From: Pseudohongiella nitratireducens
Lineage (GTDB): Bacteria > Pseudomonadota > Gammaproteobacteria > Pseudomonadales > Pseudohongiellaceae
Direction: 5' to 3'
DNA length: 64,000 bases
NCBI RefSeq assembly: GCF_001642735.1
Contig: NZ_LWHM01000033.1
Span: forward strand, 186,001-250,000
Shown: piece after piece, positions 35,405 to 43,816 of the stretch
Layout: the number at the start of each line of letters is the position of its first letter
Position numbering within the stretch: position 1 is the first letter of the stretch
Notes under the pieces: model-generated
Database searches by the model: none
What the model saw: the letters and a program-made list of their open reading frames with translations, nothing else
What the model was told of the DNA's origin: nothing
Position numbers and translations under genes: made by a program

Positions 35405-36248
35405 TTCTGTTTCAGAGGCAGCGGCGAACCTCGCTGTTGCCTTTCTGGGACCGACCGGGACCTTCTCGCACGAAGCAGCCAGCCGCTGTGCAGGCGAGAC
35501 AATGTCTCTGCAGCCCGTAGCCAGTATTGATGATGTGTTTCTGGCGGTTGAGGCCGGTAATGCTGAGCTGGGTGTCGTTCCTGTAGAGAACTCGACTGAA
35601 GGTGCGGTCAATACAACACAGGACTGTCTGGTAGAAACTTCGTTGCGCACGATAGCTGAGCTATACCTGCCTATTCAGCATAATTTTCTGGTTAACCCGG
35701 TTGCAGAGCCGGGCCAGATTCGCCGGATCGTGTCACACAAGCAATCCCTGGGGCAGTGCCGGTTGTGGTTGCGCGAGCATTTTCCTGCCATTGAATGCCA
35801 GGATGTGGCCAGTAATGCGGAAGCTGCCAGAATGGCCGCCTCAGACCCTGACACCGCAGCGATAGCCGGCGAGTTGGCGGCAAGTACCTATCAGTTGAAA
35901 ATTCTGCATGCGGGCATTCAGGATAGAAAGAACAACACCACACGTTTTCTGGTGCTGTCTCGTGACGGCAAGACATCGAGCACGGGTTGCGACAAGACAT
36001 CCATTCTGGTCTATGCCGAGAATAAGCCCGGTGCCTTGTTCAGAATACTGGCTCCTTTTGACAAATATCAGGTCAGCCTGACCCGAATCGAGACACGGCC
36101 AGCAAGAGATGGCGTCTGGTCATACGTTTTTTTCATCGATTTCGAAGGCCATATGGATGATCCGGCAGTGCGCCAGGTATTTTCTGAGCTGACGCAGTGT
36201 ACGGTAAAAATCAAGAATCTGGGGTCTTATCCGCGTGCCATCGGTTGA
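35397..36248 (+). CDS. pheA: Prephenate dehydratase with ACT domain, no chorismate mutase domain
   Basis: Converts prephenate to phenylpyruvate for phenylalanine. The dehydratase domain starts almost at once ([15 protein letters not shown]) and has the NTTRF active-site motif. A C-terminal ACT domain carries GALF and ETRP, the phenylalanine-binding motifs. In gammaproteobacteria this enzyme is usually fused to an N-terminal AroQ chorismate mutase (about 360 residues in all); here it is 283 residues and the mutase is absent, as is the serC gene that sits between gyrA and pheA in Pseudomonas. ATG 35397 overlaps the gyrA end by 8 bases. Confidence 0.92.
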   Translation: MSDSVSEAAANLAVAFLGPTGTFSHEAASRCAGETMSLQPVASIDDVFLAVEAGNAELGVVPVENSTEGAVNTTQDCLVETSLRTIAELYLPIQHNFLVNPVAEPGQIRRIVSHKQSLGQCRLWLREHFPAIECQDVASNAEAARMAASDPDTAAIAGELAASTYQLKILHAGIQDRKNNTTRFLVLSRDGKTSSTGCDKTSILVYAENKPGALFRILAPFDKYQVSLTRIETRPARDGVWSYVFFIDFEGHMDDPAVRQVFSELTQCTVKIKNLGSYPRAIG

Positions 36249-38145
36249 TCATCAAACGGTATTAATTGTTGGCCTGGGGTTAATAGGCGGCTCTATTGCC
36301 CGCGCCCTGGCTGATAAGTCGTCATACCGTGTGCTGGCTTGCGGCAGGGATGACAGGCCGCTACGTCAGGCTCAGGCCGATGGCGTGATTGATCAGTGGT
36401 CACATGAGATGACTGAGCTGGCCCCTCAAGCTGATATCGTGGTGGTGGCTACGCCGACCCGATCTGTGGCAAGGATATTCAGTATCCTGGCAGGTTGTGT
36501 CAGCCGAAATACCATTATCACTGATGCGGCCAGTGTAAAAGGCAGTGTAGTTGCTGATGCTCAGTGTTACTTTGCCGCTTCAATGGATCGGGTCGTGCCC
36601 GCTCATCCGATAGCTGGTTCAGAACAAACCGGTTATGCTGCGTCCAGAGGTGATCTTTATACTGGGCGTAATGTTATTATTACGCCTGACAGAAACACAA
36701 ACGTATCGGCTCTCAGGCGTGTTGTCATGCTGTGGCAGCATCAAGGCGCTGAAGTCCATTTAATGAGCGCGCAACGGCATGATGAAATACTGGCCGGTAC
36801 CAGTCATTTGCCTCATCTGCTGGCCTTTGATCTGGTCAATACCTTGATTGAGTCGGTTAGTGAACCGGACCGGCCCTGGCAGGTTTTTGATTTTGCGGCG
36901 GGCGGTTTTGCCGATTTTAGTCGTATTGCTTCAAGCGATGCCACCATGTGGCGGGACATATTCCTCAGTAACAGCAAGGCGACAGCCGAATTACTGGATC
37001 GTTATATTGAGCGGCTGCAAAGCACACGTGACAGCATGCTTGCCCAGGATGGTGAAACTTTGCATGGTGCGTTTACCAGGGCGAAGACAGCGCGCGACGA
37101 CTTTATGGCTTCATTTAATGCCCGGCGCCAGAAAGCGAAGCAGGGTTTTCATGCGGGCGAGAATGAAAATCAGCAAAAAGACGTCGATTCACAGAAGCCG
37201 CCTGCTGCCAGCGTACTTTGTTTTCAAAAAAGCGAGCAGATAAAAGGCGAATGCCAGCTCTCGGCCAGTAATCGGGTCGTTTTTGAAGCTATCAGTGATG
37301 CCGCCAGGCAAAACCAGGTGACAGCCCTGCATGGCTGCCCGGATAACCGGGAAATTCGCGATTTTATTCGATGTCAGATTGAAAACGGCGCTTTGATAGC
37401 AGGTCCGGATAATGGCTGCATTACCGTTTATTCAGGCGGCAGTTATGCGGGTGATAACGCTCCGGTGATTGACAAGTACCTGTCTGCAGATGGTCTCATG
37501 ATTGCATTACTCGCGGTACTGGTGGGTAGTGGTCTGGCTATTTCAAAGGGCTGTAACCAGGTCTGTGTAAGATCCGGGTGGCGCGATGATCTGGCAATGA
37601 GCCAGCCTCTGAGACTCTTGCAGAGCCATGGCCTGATAGCCTTGCAACAGCAGCAAGACGGCGACCTGCTCCTGACATCGGCGCTGGATAAAGCAGAGGT
37701 TCACGATTTACCACTAGCCATTACAGAGAGTCTTGATGATGAGGAACTGCTGCTGGCAGTGCTTGCTGTTGTGTTTTTTAACAGAGTCAATGAGCCATTG
37801 CAGATAGTGTTGACGCAAGCCCGTGGTCAGGAGCTGCGGTATCGCCTCAAACCTTTGCAGGCTGTTGGTATCGAGCTATCTGAGCTGTCGCCAGCAGGTG
37901 GGGACGAAGACATTGTGCAATTCACGCTTCGCCGGGAAAGTGACCTGCCATCGAACTTGTTATTTGATGCACATCATGATGAATGGCTTGCCTTATGTGT
38001 CATGGCCCTGACAGCCTCGTCAGTGACATCCGGCAACATCAGTCAGGCCGGCAACATCAGACAGTTTTATCCAGGCCTGATCGCATTACTGAACGACCTG
38101 GGTATGGTTGTCAGTGATCAGCAACAACATCCCAGGAGTGAATAG
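36235..38145 (+). CDS. tyrA: Prephenate/arogenate dehydrogenase TyrA fused to a degenerate EPSP-synthase-like domain
   Basis: Residues 1-300 are a complete TyrA: cofactor loop VGLGLIGGS, HPIAGSEQTGY, GTSHLPHLLAF and the C-terminal helical dimer region. A linker (303-325) leads to about 310 residues that follow the EPSP synthase (AroA) order: IKGECQLSASN at the domain start, YLSADGLMIALLAVL where AroA has GNSGTxxRxLxxLL, an ELLLAVLAVVFF / LQAVGIE stretch, and HDEWLALCVMALTASS with RQFYPGLIALLNDLG at the end. The S3P- and PEP-binding residues (KS..R, Arg of GTxxR, RRPM, DHR) are replaced, and the part with the catalytic Asp and Lys (ELRxKESDR) is missing. Pseudomonas has a TyrA-AroA fusion in this same slot. 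GTG start; overlaps pheA by 14 bases. Confidence 0.85.
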   Translation: MPSVDHQTVLIVGLGLIGGSIARALADKSSYRVLACGRDDRPLRQAQADGVIDQWSHEMTELAPQADIVVVATPTRSVARIFSILAGCVSRNTIITDAASVKGSVVADAQCYFAASMDRVVPAHPIAGSEQTGYAASRGDLYTGRNVIITPDRNTNVSALRRVVMLWQHQGAEVHLMSAQRHDEILAGTSHLPHLLAFDLVNTLIESVSEPDRPWQVFDFAAGGFADFSRIASSDATMWRDIFLSNSKATAELLDRYIERLQSTRDSMLAQDGETLHGAFTRAKTARDDFMASFNARRQKAKQGFHAGENENQQKDVDSQKPPAASVLCFQKSEQIKGECQLSASNRVVFEAISDAARQNQVTALHGCPDNREIRDFIRCQIENGALIAGPDNGCITVYSGGSYAGDNAPVIDKYLSADGLMIALLAVLVGSGLAISKGCNQVCVRSGWRDDLAMSQPLRLLQSHGLIALQQQQDGDLLLTSALDKAEVHDLPLAITESLDDEELLLAVLAVVFFNRVNEPLQIVLTQARGQELRYRLKPLQAVGIELSELSPAGGDEDIVQFTLRRESDLPSNLLFDAHHDEWLALCVMALTASSVTSGNISQAGNIRQFYPGLIALLNDLGMVVSDQQQHPRSE

Positions 38146-38813
38146 TGTCGGATAACAGACCTCCCGTACTGACAATTGATGGCCCGGGTGGGGCAGGGAA
38201 AGGAACAATCAGTCGTCTGGCCGCCGAAAGGCTGGGGTGGCATTACCTGGATAGTGGTGCTTTGTACCGTCTGCTGGGGTTGAGTGCCGTCGAGCAGAAC
38301 ATTCCGGTTGATGATGAAGCTGCTCTTTGCGATCTGGCTCTTGCGCTACAGATTCGCTTTGGAGCCGGGCATGATGAAAGCGTCTATCTGGAAGAACGGG
38401 AAGTCAGTCGTTTGATTCGTAGTGAGCAGGCTGGCACGATGGCATCAAAAGTTGCTGCCCTACCTGGTGTCAGAGCTGCATTGCTGGATCGGCAGCGGCG
38501 CTTTCGTCAAGAGCCGGGTCTGGTAGCGGATGGTCGCGACATGGGAACCGTGGTTTTTAATGATGCTGCCCACAAAATTTTTCTGACAGCCAGTGCTGAA
38601 GAGCGGGCTGAGCGCCGGTATAAGCAGTTGATTGCAAAGGGTATTGATGCTAAAATCGGCGACCTTTTGGCAGATATACAAGCCAGAGATGAGCGCGACA
38701 GCCAACGAGCTGTGGCGCCATTAAGGCCTGCTGATGATGCGGTGGTGATTGATACAACTGCCTTGTCCATCGAGCAAGTAATTGAAAAGGTTATGGATAT
38801 TTGCAAAGTCTGA
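38145..38813 (+). CDS. cmk: Cytidylate kinase
   Basis: Phosphorylates CMP and dCMP. P-loop GPGGAGKGTIS near the start, LDSGALYR, and DGRDMGTVVF with the CMP-binding residues. 222 residues. GTG start with AGGAG 7 bases upstream, overlapping the tyrA stop by one base. Followed by a 229-base leader region and rpsA, the order common to gammaproteobacteria. Confidence 0.95.
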   Translation: MSDNRPPVLTIDGPGGAGKGTISRLAAERLGWHYLDSGALYRLLGLSAVEQNIPVDDEAALCDLALALQIRFGAGHDESVYLEEREVSRLIRSEQAGTMASKVAALPGVRAALLDRQRRFRQEPGLVADGRDMGTVVFNDAAHKIFLTASAEERAERRYKQLIAKGIDAKIGDLLADIQARDERDSQRAVAPLRPADDAVVIDTTALSIEQVIEKVMDICKV

Positions 38814-38880
38814 GTGCCTGGGCAGGACGGTTTGCCTGGCAGGTATTAAGGTAAAACAAGTTTTAAAGTCGTCTGATCGC

Positions 38881-38911
38881 GAAGCCAGCAATGTTCGCTT
38901 TCAGGCTTTTT
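38881..38911 (+). terminator. Weak terminator candidate between cmk and rpsA
   Basis: AAGCC (38882-38886) can pair with GGCTT (38904-38908), with a G-T pair outside and a small inner AGC/GCT stem, followed by a T-run (38907-38911). The stem is short, so confidence is low. The rest of the 229-base gap also holds a TCCTGC/GCAGGA hairpin (38978-38983 with 38990-38995) in what would be the rpsA leader, which in other gammaproteobacteria mediates S1 autoregulation. Confidence 0.35.
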
Positions 38912-39042
38912 GTCATTGGCCCGTATATGCTGGTATGCGGTTGAAAAAAACTGTTTACTGATTGTTTAGGAAGCGCATCCTGCCAGCAAGCAGGACGACC
39001 AGATGATCGGGAACAGCGAGTTTATTTATTACAGGGTTAAAC

Positions 39043-40719
39043 ATGAGTGAAAGTTTCGCTGATTTATTTGAGCAGAGTCTGCAAGACGTCGATATGACGC
39101 CTGGTGCCATTGTTATTGGCACGGTAATCGACATCGATTCAGACTGGGTTACAGTTTATGCCGGACTGAAGTCAGAAGGCATTATTCCCAAGAATCAGTT
39201 TCTGGACGAAGACGGTGCTTTCTCACTGAATGTTGGTGATGAAGTTAAGGTCGCTCTGGAAACAGTAGAAGACGGTTTCGGTGAAACCCGTCTGTCACGG
39301 GAAAAAGCCAAGCGTGCAGAGTCCTGGATGGAACTGGAAGCGGCTTTCGAAAAGAACGAAGTGGTCAAGGGTGTTATCAATGGTAAGGTCAAAGGCGGCT
39401 TTACAGTTGATCTGAACAACATTCGTGCCTTCCTGCCAGGCTCTCTGGTAGATGTTCGTCCTATTCGTGACACCACGCACCTGGAAGGCCAGTTGCTGGA
39501 GTTCAAACTGATCAAACTGGACCAGAAACGCAACAACGTTGTTGTTTCTCGTCGTGCCGTACTGGAAGCGGTCAGCTCGGAAGAGCGTGATGAACTGCTG
39601 GCCAGCCTGCAGGAAGGTCTGGTCATTAAAGGCGTAGTCAAGAACCTGACTGACTACGGTGCATTCGTTGATCTGGGCGGTGTAGATGGTCTGTTGCACA
39701 TCACTGACATGTCCTGGAAGCGTATCAAGCACCCAAGTGAAATCGTTAACGTTGGCGACGAAATCAAGGTTAAAGTACTGAAGTACGACCGTGAGCGTAA
39801 CCGCGTATCGCTGGGTCTGAAGCAACTGGGTGAAGATCCATGGGTCGAAATCAAGTCACGTTACCCAGAAAACACCAAAGTTAAGGCGCGCGTTACCAAC
39901 CTGACGGATTACGGTTGTTTCGCTGAGCTGGAAGAAGGTGTTGAAGGTCTGGTTCACGTGTCTGAAATGGACTGGACTAACAAGAACGTACATCCTTCTA
40001 AAATCGTGCAACTGGGCGATGAGATTGATGTGATGATTCTGGATATCGACGAAGAGCGTCGTCGTATTTCTCTGGGTATCAAGCAATGCTTCCAAAATCC
40101 TTGGGATCGTTTTGCTGAAACTTACAAGAAAGGCGACAAGATTTCCGGTAGCATCAAGTCAATCACTGACTTCGGTATCTTTATCGGCCTGGAAGGCAAC
40201 ATTGACGGCCTGGTTCACCTGTCTGACATCTCATGGGATGAAAGCGGTGAAGAAGCTGTCCGTGAGTACAAGAAGGGTGACGAGATCGAAACAGTTATTC
40301 TGTCAATCGATCCTGAGCGTGAGCGCATCTCCCTGGGTATCAAGCAACTGTCTGATGATCCTTTCGCCAACTATGTTGGTGAGTTCGAGAAGGGCAGTGT
40401 AGTCAAAGGTACTGTGGGTGAGGTTGAAGCCAAGTCTGCCACAATAGATCTGGGCAATAACATTGAAGGTGTACTGCGTGCATCTGAAATCAGTCGTGAT
40501 AAAGTGGAAGATGCTCGTAACGTGCTTAACTCTGGTGACGAAGTGACTGTTAAAGTCGTCAGCATTGACCGCAAGAACCGTGTATTGGGTCTGTCTATCA
40601 AAGCTATCGAAATTGATGACGAGAAAGCAGCGATCCAGGAACACAAAAATCAGGACGCACCGGCTTCTGGCCCGACCACAATCGGTGATCTGATTAAAGC
40701 GGAAATGGAAAAGAAGTAA
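39043..40719 (+). CDS. rpsA: 30S ribosomal protein S1
   Basis: Binds mRNA at the ribosome start site. Six S1 OB-fold repeats span nearly the whole 558 residues; the third to sixth are clearest (for example [20 protein letters not shown] and [20 protein letters not shown]). Codon usage shifts to that of highly expressed genes. The tail is short ([12 protein letters not shown]). ihfB follows after 60 bases. Confidence 0.97.
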   Translation: MSESFADLFEQSLQDVDMTPGAIVIGTVIDIDSDWVTVYAGLKSEGIIPKNQFLDEDGAFSLNVGDEVKVALETVEDGFGETRLSREKAKRAESWMELEAAFEKNEVVKGVINGKVKGGFTVDLNNIRAFLPGSLVDVRPIRDTTHLEGQLLEFKLIKLDQKRNNVVVSRRAVLEAVSSEERDELLASLQEGLVIKGVVKNLTDYGAFVDLGGVDGLLHITDMSWKRIKHPSEIVNVGDEIKVKVLKYDRERNRVSLGLKQLGEDPWVEIKSRYPENTKVKARVTNLTDYGCFAELEEGVEGLVHVSEMDWTNKNVHPSKIVQLGDEIDVMILDIDEERRRISLGIKQCFQNPWDRFAETYKKGDKISGSIKSITDFGIFIGLEGNIDGLVHLSDISWDESGEEAVREYKKGDEIETVILSIDPERERISLGIKQLSDDPFANYVGEFEKGSVVKGTVGEVEAKSATIDLGNNIEGVLRASEISRDKVEDARNVLNSGDEVTVKVVSIDRKNRVLGLSIKAIEIDDEKAAIQEHKNQDAPASGPTTIGDLIKAEMEKK

Positions 40720-40779
40720 GACATTAGTCGCATCCTCTTTTCAGGTGAATAGAGGTCAGTACTTAAGGAGCATAACGTC

Positions 40780-41070
40780 ATGACAAAATCGGAACTGATC
40801 GAGCGCATAGCAGCGAAACAGACGCAGCTGGGGGCTAAAGACTGCGAATTTGCAGTCAAGGCCGTACTCGAGTATATGTCCGAGGCGTTGTCAGACGGAG
40901 GTCGCATCGAGATACGTGGTTTTGGCAGTTTTTCACTGCACTATCGCGTACCTCGAGTCGGTCGAAATCCTAAGACAGGTACGCCGGTCAGTCTGGCAGG
41001 CAAATATGTACCACACTTCAAGCCTGGAAAGGAGTTACGGGACAGGGTGAATGATTCCATGTTCCAGTAA
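40780..41070 (+). CDS. ihfB: Integration host factor subunit beta
   Basis: DNA-bending HU/IHF-family protein that works as a heterodimer with Ihf[14 protein letters not shown] start, [16 protein letters not shown], and the DNA-intercalating arm with Pro in [12 protein letters not shown]. 96 residues. AAGGAG precedes the ATG. A terminator lies 30 bases after the stop. The partner gene ihfA is also in this window, about 15 kb away. Confidence 0.97.
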   Translation: MTKSELIERIAAKQTQLGAKDCEFAVKAVLEYMSEALSDGGRIEIRGFGSFSLHYRVPRVGRNPKTGTPVSLAGKYVPHFKPGKELRDRVNDSMFQ

Positions 41071-41100
41071 ATGGTGCAAAAACGTAGCATGTCTCACACA

Positions 41101-41136
41101 AAACGGCGAATGCATTGCAATTCGCCGTTTTTGTTT
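41101..41136 (+). terminator. Rho-independent terminator after ihfB
   Basis: AAACGGCGAAT (41101-41111) and ATTCGCCGTTT (41120-41130), an 11-bp perfect stem with an 8-base loop, followed by TTGTTT (the T-run begins within the stem). It ends the rpsA-ihfB transcript. lapA begins only 21 bases later, so lapA must depend on readthrough or a promoter inside this element. Confidence 0.85.
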
Positions 41137-41156
41137 CAGATGATACAGGGGGGAGC

Positions 41157-41471
41157 ATGGAGCGTTTTAAGTACTGGTTGTTTATCGTATTGCTGCTATT
41201 GATTATTTTGATCAGTGCAGGATTCAGTTTATGGAATACGCAGGCTGTACCGCTTTCTTTTGGTATTGTTTCACTTGACCCTAAGCCGGTTTCTTTTTGG
41301 GTGGTTGCTTCTTTCGCCACCGGTGGCGTTTGTGGTTTGTTGCTGGGTGCTGGTTTTATAAGAGATTACAAACTGAAAAAGCGTATCCGGAAACTGGAAA
41401 AGGAATTGGCAAATATTCGCCTGGGGAAAGTCAGCAGAGCAGATGACAAAGAGTCAGCAAAGGAGTCATAA
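41157..41471 (+). CDS. lapA: LapA-type (DUF1049) inner-membrane protein
   Basis: A 104-residue protein with two membrane helices (about 5-25 and 45-68) and a basic coiled-coil tail ([13 protein letters not shown]). In Escherichia coli LapA works with LapB in lipopolysaccharide assembly control. No lapB follows here; pyrF does. I chose ATG 41157 because GGGGGGAG lies just upstream; the frame upstream overlaps the ihfB terminator. Confidence 0.82.
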   Translation: MERFKYWLFIVLLLLIILISAGFSLWNTQAVPLSFGIVSLDPKPVSFWVVASFATGGVCGLLLGAGFIRDYKLKKRIRKLEKELANIRLGKVSRADDKESAKES

Positions 41472-41473
41472 GG

Positions 41474-42175
41474 TTGGAGCATAACAAGCGTATTATTGTT
41501 GCATTGGATTACGACAATGCAGATAAAGCCATTGCCATGGTCCACCAGCTCGATCCTGCCCGTTGCCGGGTAAAAATAGGCAAAGAGCTGTTCACCTACG
41601 CCGGCCCTGACCTGGTTCGTCAGGTGCAGGATAAAGGTTTTGAAGTGTTCCTGGACCTGAAGTTTCATGATATTCCGAACACTGTTCGAAAAGCTTGTGC
41701 CGCAGCAGCAGATCTTGGTGTCTGGATGTTAACGGTGCATGCCAGTGGCGGTGAGGAAATGATGTTGGCAGCGCGTGAAGGAGTCGCGGGTGCTGAACAT
41801 GCACCTAAATTAGTAGCAGTGACTGTGCTGACGAGCATGCAGGAAAGTGATTTATCACAACTGGGCATCTCGCGCTCACTTGAAGAGCAGGTGATGCGAC
41901 TGGCATCGCTGTCACAACAATCAAAGATGGACGGTGTGGTTTGCTCGGCAAAGGAAGTTGTTGAGTTGAGAAAGCTGTTGAGTGAGAACTTTGCCCTGGT
42001 GACGCCTGGTATTCGTCCTTCCGGTTCAGCTTCTGGCGACCAGAAGCGAGTCATGACGCCGCGCGAAGCGATACAGTCAGGCAGTAATTACCTGGTCGTA
42101 GGTCGCCCAATTACTCAGGCCAGAAACCCAGAGGCGGCGTTAAATGCCATTTTTGACGAAATAAACGCGGCCTGA
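41474..42175 (+). CDS. pyrF: Orotidine 5'-phosphate decarboxylase
   Basis: Last step of UMP synthesis. TIM-barrel motifs: [12 protein letters not shown], the catalytic Asp-Lys-Asp set in [12 protein letters not shown] and the phosphate-binding TPGIRP with VGRPIT. 233 residues. Start is TTG 41474, with AAAGGAGT about 12 bases upstream and AGG directly before it; no ATG is available. It begins 2 bases after lapA. Confidence 0.94.
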   Translation: MEHNKRIIVALDYDNADKAIAMVHQLDPARCRVKIGKELFTYAGPDLVRQVQDKGFEVFLDLKFHDIPNTVRKACAAAADLGVWMLTVHASGGEEMMLAAREGVAGAEHAPKLVAVTVLTSMQESDLSQLGISRSLEEQVMRLASLSQQSKMDGVVCSAKEVVELRKLLSENFALVTPGIRPSGSASGDQKRVMTPREAIQSGSNYLVVGRPITQARNPEAALNAIFDEINAA

Positions 42176-42190
42176 CCCCAAATGTTGTGC

Positions 42191-42248
42191 TAGAACACAT
42201 ACGAAAGGGGAAGCATAGTTGTGTTCAACACTACCTCCCCGTGTTCTA
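42191..42248. repeat. Nested inverted repeats between pyrF and the comEA-like gene
   Basis: TAGAACAC (42191-42198) pairs with GTGTTCTA (42241-42248). Inside it GGGG (42207-42210) pairs with CCCC (42237-42240), and an inner GTGTT/AACAC element is also present. There is no T-run after it. It could fold into a long leader structure ahead of the comEA-like gene (ATG 42283). Confidence 0.45.
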
Positions 42249-42282
42249 CTTTCATTGGTTAAATCGAGAAAAGGAGTTTCTC

Positions 42283-42669
42283 ATGCGTTTTTCAAAATCA
42301 CAGTCACGGTCCGCGAAATCACAACTGCCTGGTTATTTATCGGCGATGATCGGACTGGTAATGGCCATATCTTTCCTGCAGCCTGTCAATGCAGTGCAGG
42401 AGTCTGTCAGCACGATGCCAGATTCGCAAGAGACCGTGAATCAGTCCGCCGCCGTTAACATGGATACCGTTAATATCAATACCGCTGATGCCGAGACTCT
42501 GGCCCTGGCACTCGATGGCGTTGGCCTGACCCGGGCACTGGACATCATTGCCTACCGCGAAGAGTATGGCGCTTTTAAGGACGTCGAACAGATTCAGCAG
42601 GTAAGGGGGATTGGTATTGCGACATTTGCCCGTAACCGAACACGTATGCGAGTGTCTGACGCTGACTAG
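42283..42669 (+). CDS. ComEA-like helix-hairpin-helix secreted protein
   Basis: A 128-residue protein with a signal peptide or anchor (about 20-42) and one C-terminal domain of two helix-hairpin-helix motifs: VNINTADAETLALALDGVGLTR and a second in VEQIQQVRGIGIATF (split here for length). This resembles ComEA, a periplasmic DNA-binding protein used in DNA uptake, though such small proteins also occur without competence genes. ATG 42283 has AAGGAG 6 bases upstream. In Pseudomonas a similar gene lies near wbpM and uvrB. Confidence 0.82.
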   Translation: MRFSKSQSRSAKSQLPGYLSAMIGLVMAISFLQPVNAVQESVSTMPDSQETVNQSAAVNMDTVNINTADAETLALALDGVGLTRALDIIAYREEYGAFKDVEQIQQVRGIGIATFARNRTRMRVSDAD

Positions 42670-42713
42670 TTTTACCCGTGGCATCGAAAGGCTGGTATCA
42701 AAAAGATATAATA

Positions 42714-42731
42714 GGGGGCTTTGGAGCCCCC
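42714..42731. terminator. Hairpin between the comEA-like gene and wbpL-like gene
   Basis: GGGGGCT (42714-42720) and AGCCCCC (42725-42731), a very GC-rich 7-bp stem with a TTGG loop. TGTTAGG follows, which is not a proper T-run. It may pause or end transcription from the comEA-like gene. Confidence 0.45.
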
Positions 42732-42761
42732 TGTTAGGTCAGGGCCGGGTAAGAGGCCCTT

Positions 42762-43802
42762 ATGGAAAAGCATGTGATAGTAAGTGATCAGCTGACGCCG
42801 ATGGTAATAATCTGGATGATTGCAGCGATGGTTATTACCTGGGTTGGCTGTGTATTGCTGGTCACTCGCTGGCGGCAACGCGTTATTGACTTGCCGAATG
42901 CAAGAAGTGCACATTCCCTGGCTACACCAAGGGGAGGTGGGATGGCTATTGCGCTGGCAATGGCATTTTATACCTGCACACTTTATTGGACAGGGGCTCT
43001 GACCCTGGCTCAGACTGTCGTCCTGCTCTCGGCTTTGCCGGTGGCGGTGGTTGGTTTTCTTGATGACATCAGTTCATTGCCGGTTCGCTACCGGCTACCC
43101 GTTCATATTCTGATCGCCAGCCTGTCGCTCTGGGTGCTGGGGCCAGTTCCCGAAGCTTTTTTCAGTGGCTGGTTAATGCTGCCTGCCATCATTCAGGGCG
43201 CCATTCTGGTGGTTGCCCTGGTCTGGTTGCTGAATCTCTATAATTTTATGGATGGCATTGATGGGCTGGCTGCAATGCAATGCCTGTTTGTCAGTCTTTC
43301 CGGTGCATTTTTTCTTAAAGATACCATGCCCGGTCTGATGTCGATCTGCCTTGGGCTTGCTGCCTGCCAGCTGTGTTTTTTGTACTGGAACTGGACACCT
43401 GCACGGTTGTTCATGGGAGATGCAGGGAGTACCTTCTGTGGTTATTTCCTGGGTGTGATAGGCCTGCTCAGCCATTACGCAATGGGCTTGTCGGTGTGGG
43501 TCTGGGTACTGCTAATGGGAAGTTTTATAGCGGATACGACTTTTACGCTGGTTCGTCGTTTATTGGCAGGGCACAGTATTACTGAAGGGCATGCAACCCA
43601 TGCTTATCAGCAGCTAAGCCGAAAGTCTGACAGCCACATAAAAGTGGCTTTGCTGGTTATGGCTGTCAACATCATATGGCTGTTTCCCATTGCATGGCTG
43701 GCTGTGATACAACCCGAAAATGGGGTGTTCCTGGCATTCTCTGGTATAGTACCGTTAATGATATTGGCAGCCTGGCTGGGTGCCGGACGAACTAATAACT
43801 GA
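42762..43802 (+). CDS. Polyprenyl-phosphate sugar-1-phosphate transferase, WbpL/WecA type
   Basis: Integral membrane enzyme of the MraY/WecA family that starts surface polysaccharide synthesis by moving a HexNAc-1-phosphate to undecaprenyl phosphate. About 10-11 membrane helices; motifs SLATPRGGGMAI, VVGFLDDISSLP, the catalytic NLYNFMDGIDGLA and RLFMGDAGSTFCGYFLG, and a His-rich loop (EGHATHAYQQL). 346 residues. The next gene is wbpM-like, as in the Pseudomonas O-antigen locus. Donor sugar cannot be told from sequence. Confidence 0.9.
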   Translation: MEKHVIVSDQLTPMVIIWMIAAMVITWVGCVLLVTRWRQRVIDLPNARSAHSLATPRGGGMAIALAMAFYTCTLYWTGALTLAQTVVLLSALPVAVVGFLDDISSLPVRYRLPVHILIASLSLWVLGPVPEAFFSGWLMLPAIIQGAILVVALVWLLNLYNFMDGIDGLAAMQCLFVSLSGAFFLKDTMPGLMSICLGLAACQLCFLYWNWTPARLFMGDAGSTFCGYFLGVIGLLSHYAMGLSVWVWVLLMGSFIADTTFTLVRRLLAGHSITEGHATHAYQQLSRKSDSHIKVALLVMAVNIIWLFPIAWLAVIQPENGVFLAFSGIVPLMILAAWLGAGRTNN

Positions 43803-43816
43803 CAACGGAACTGCTA

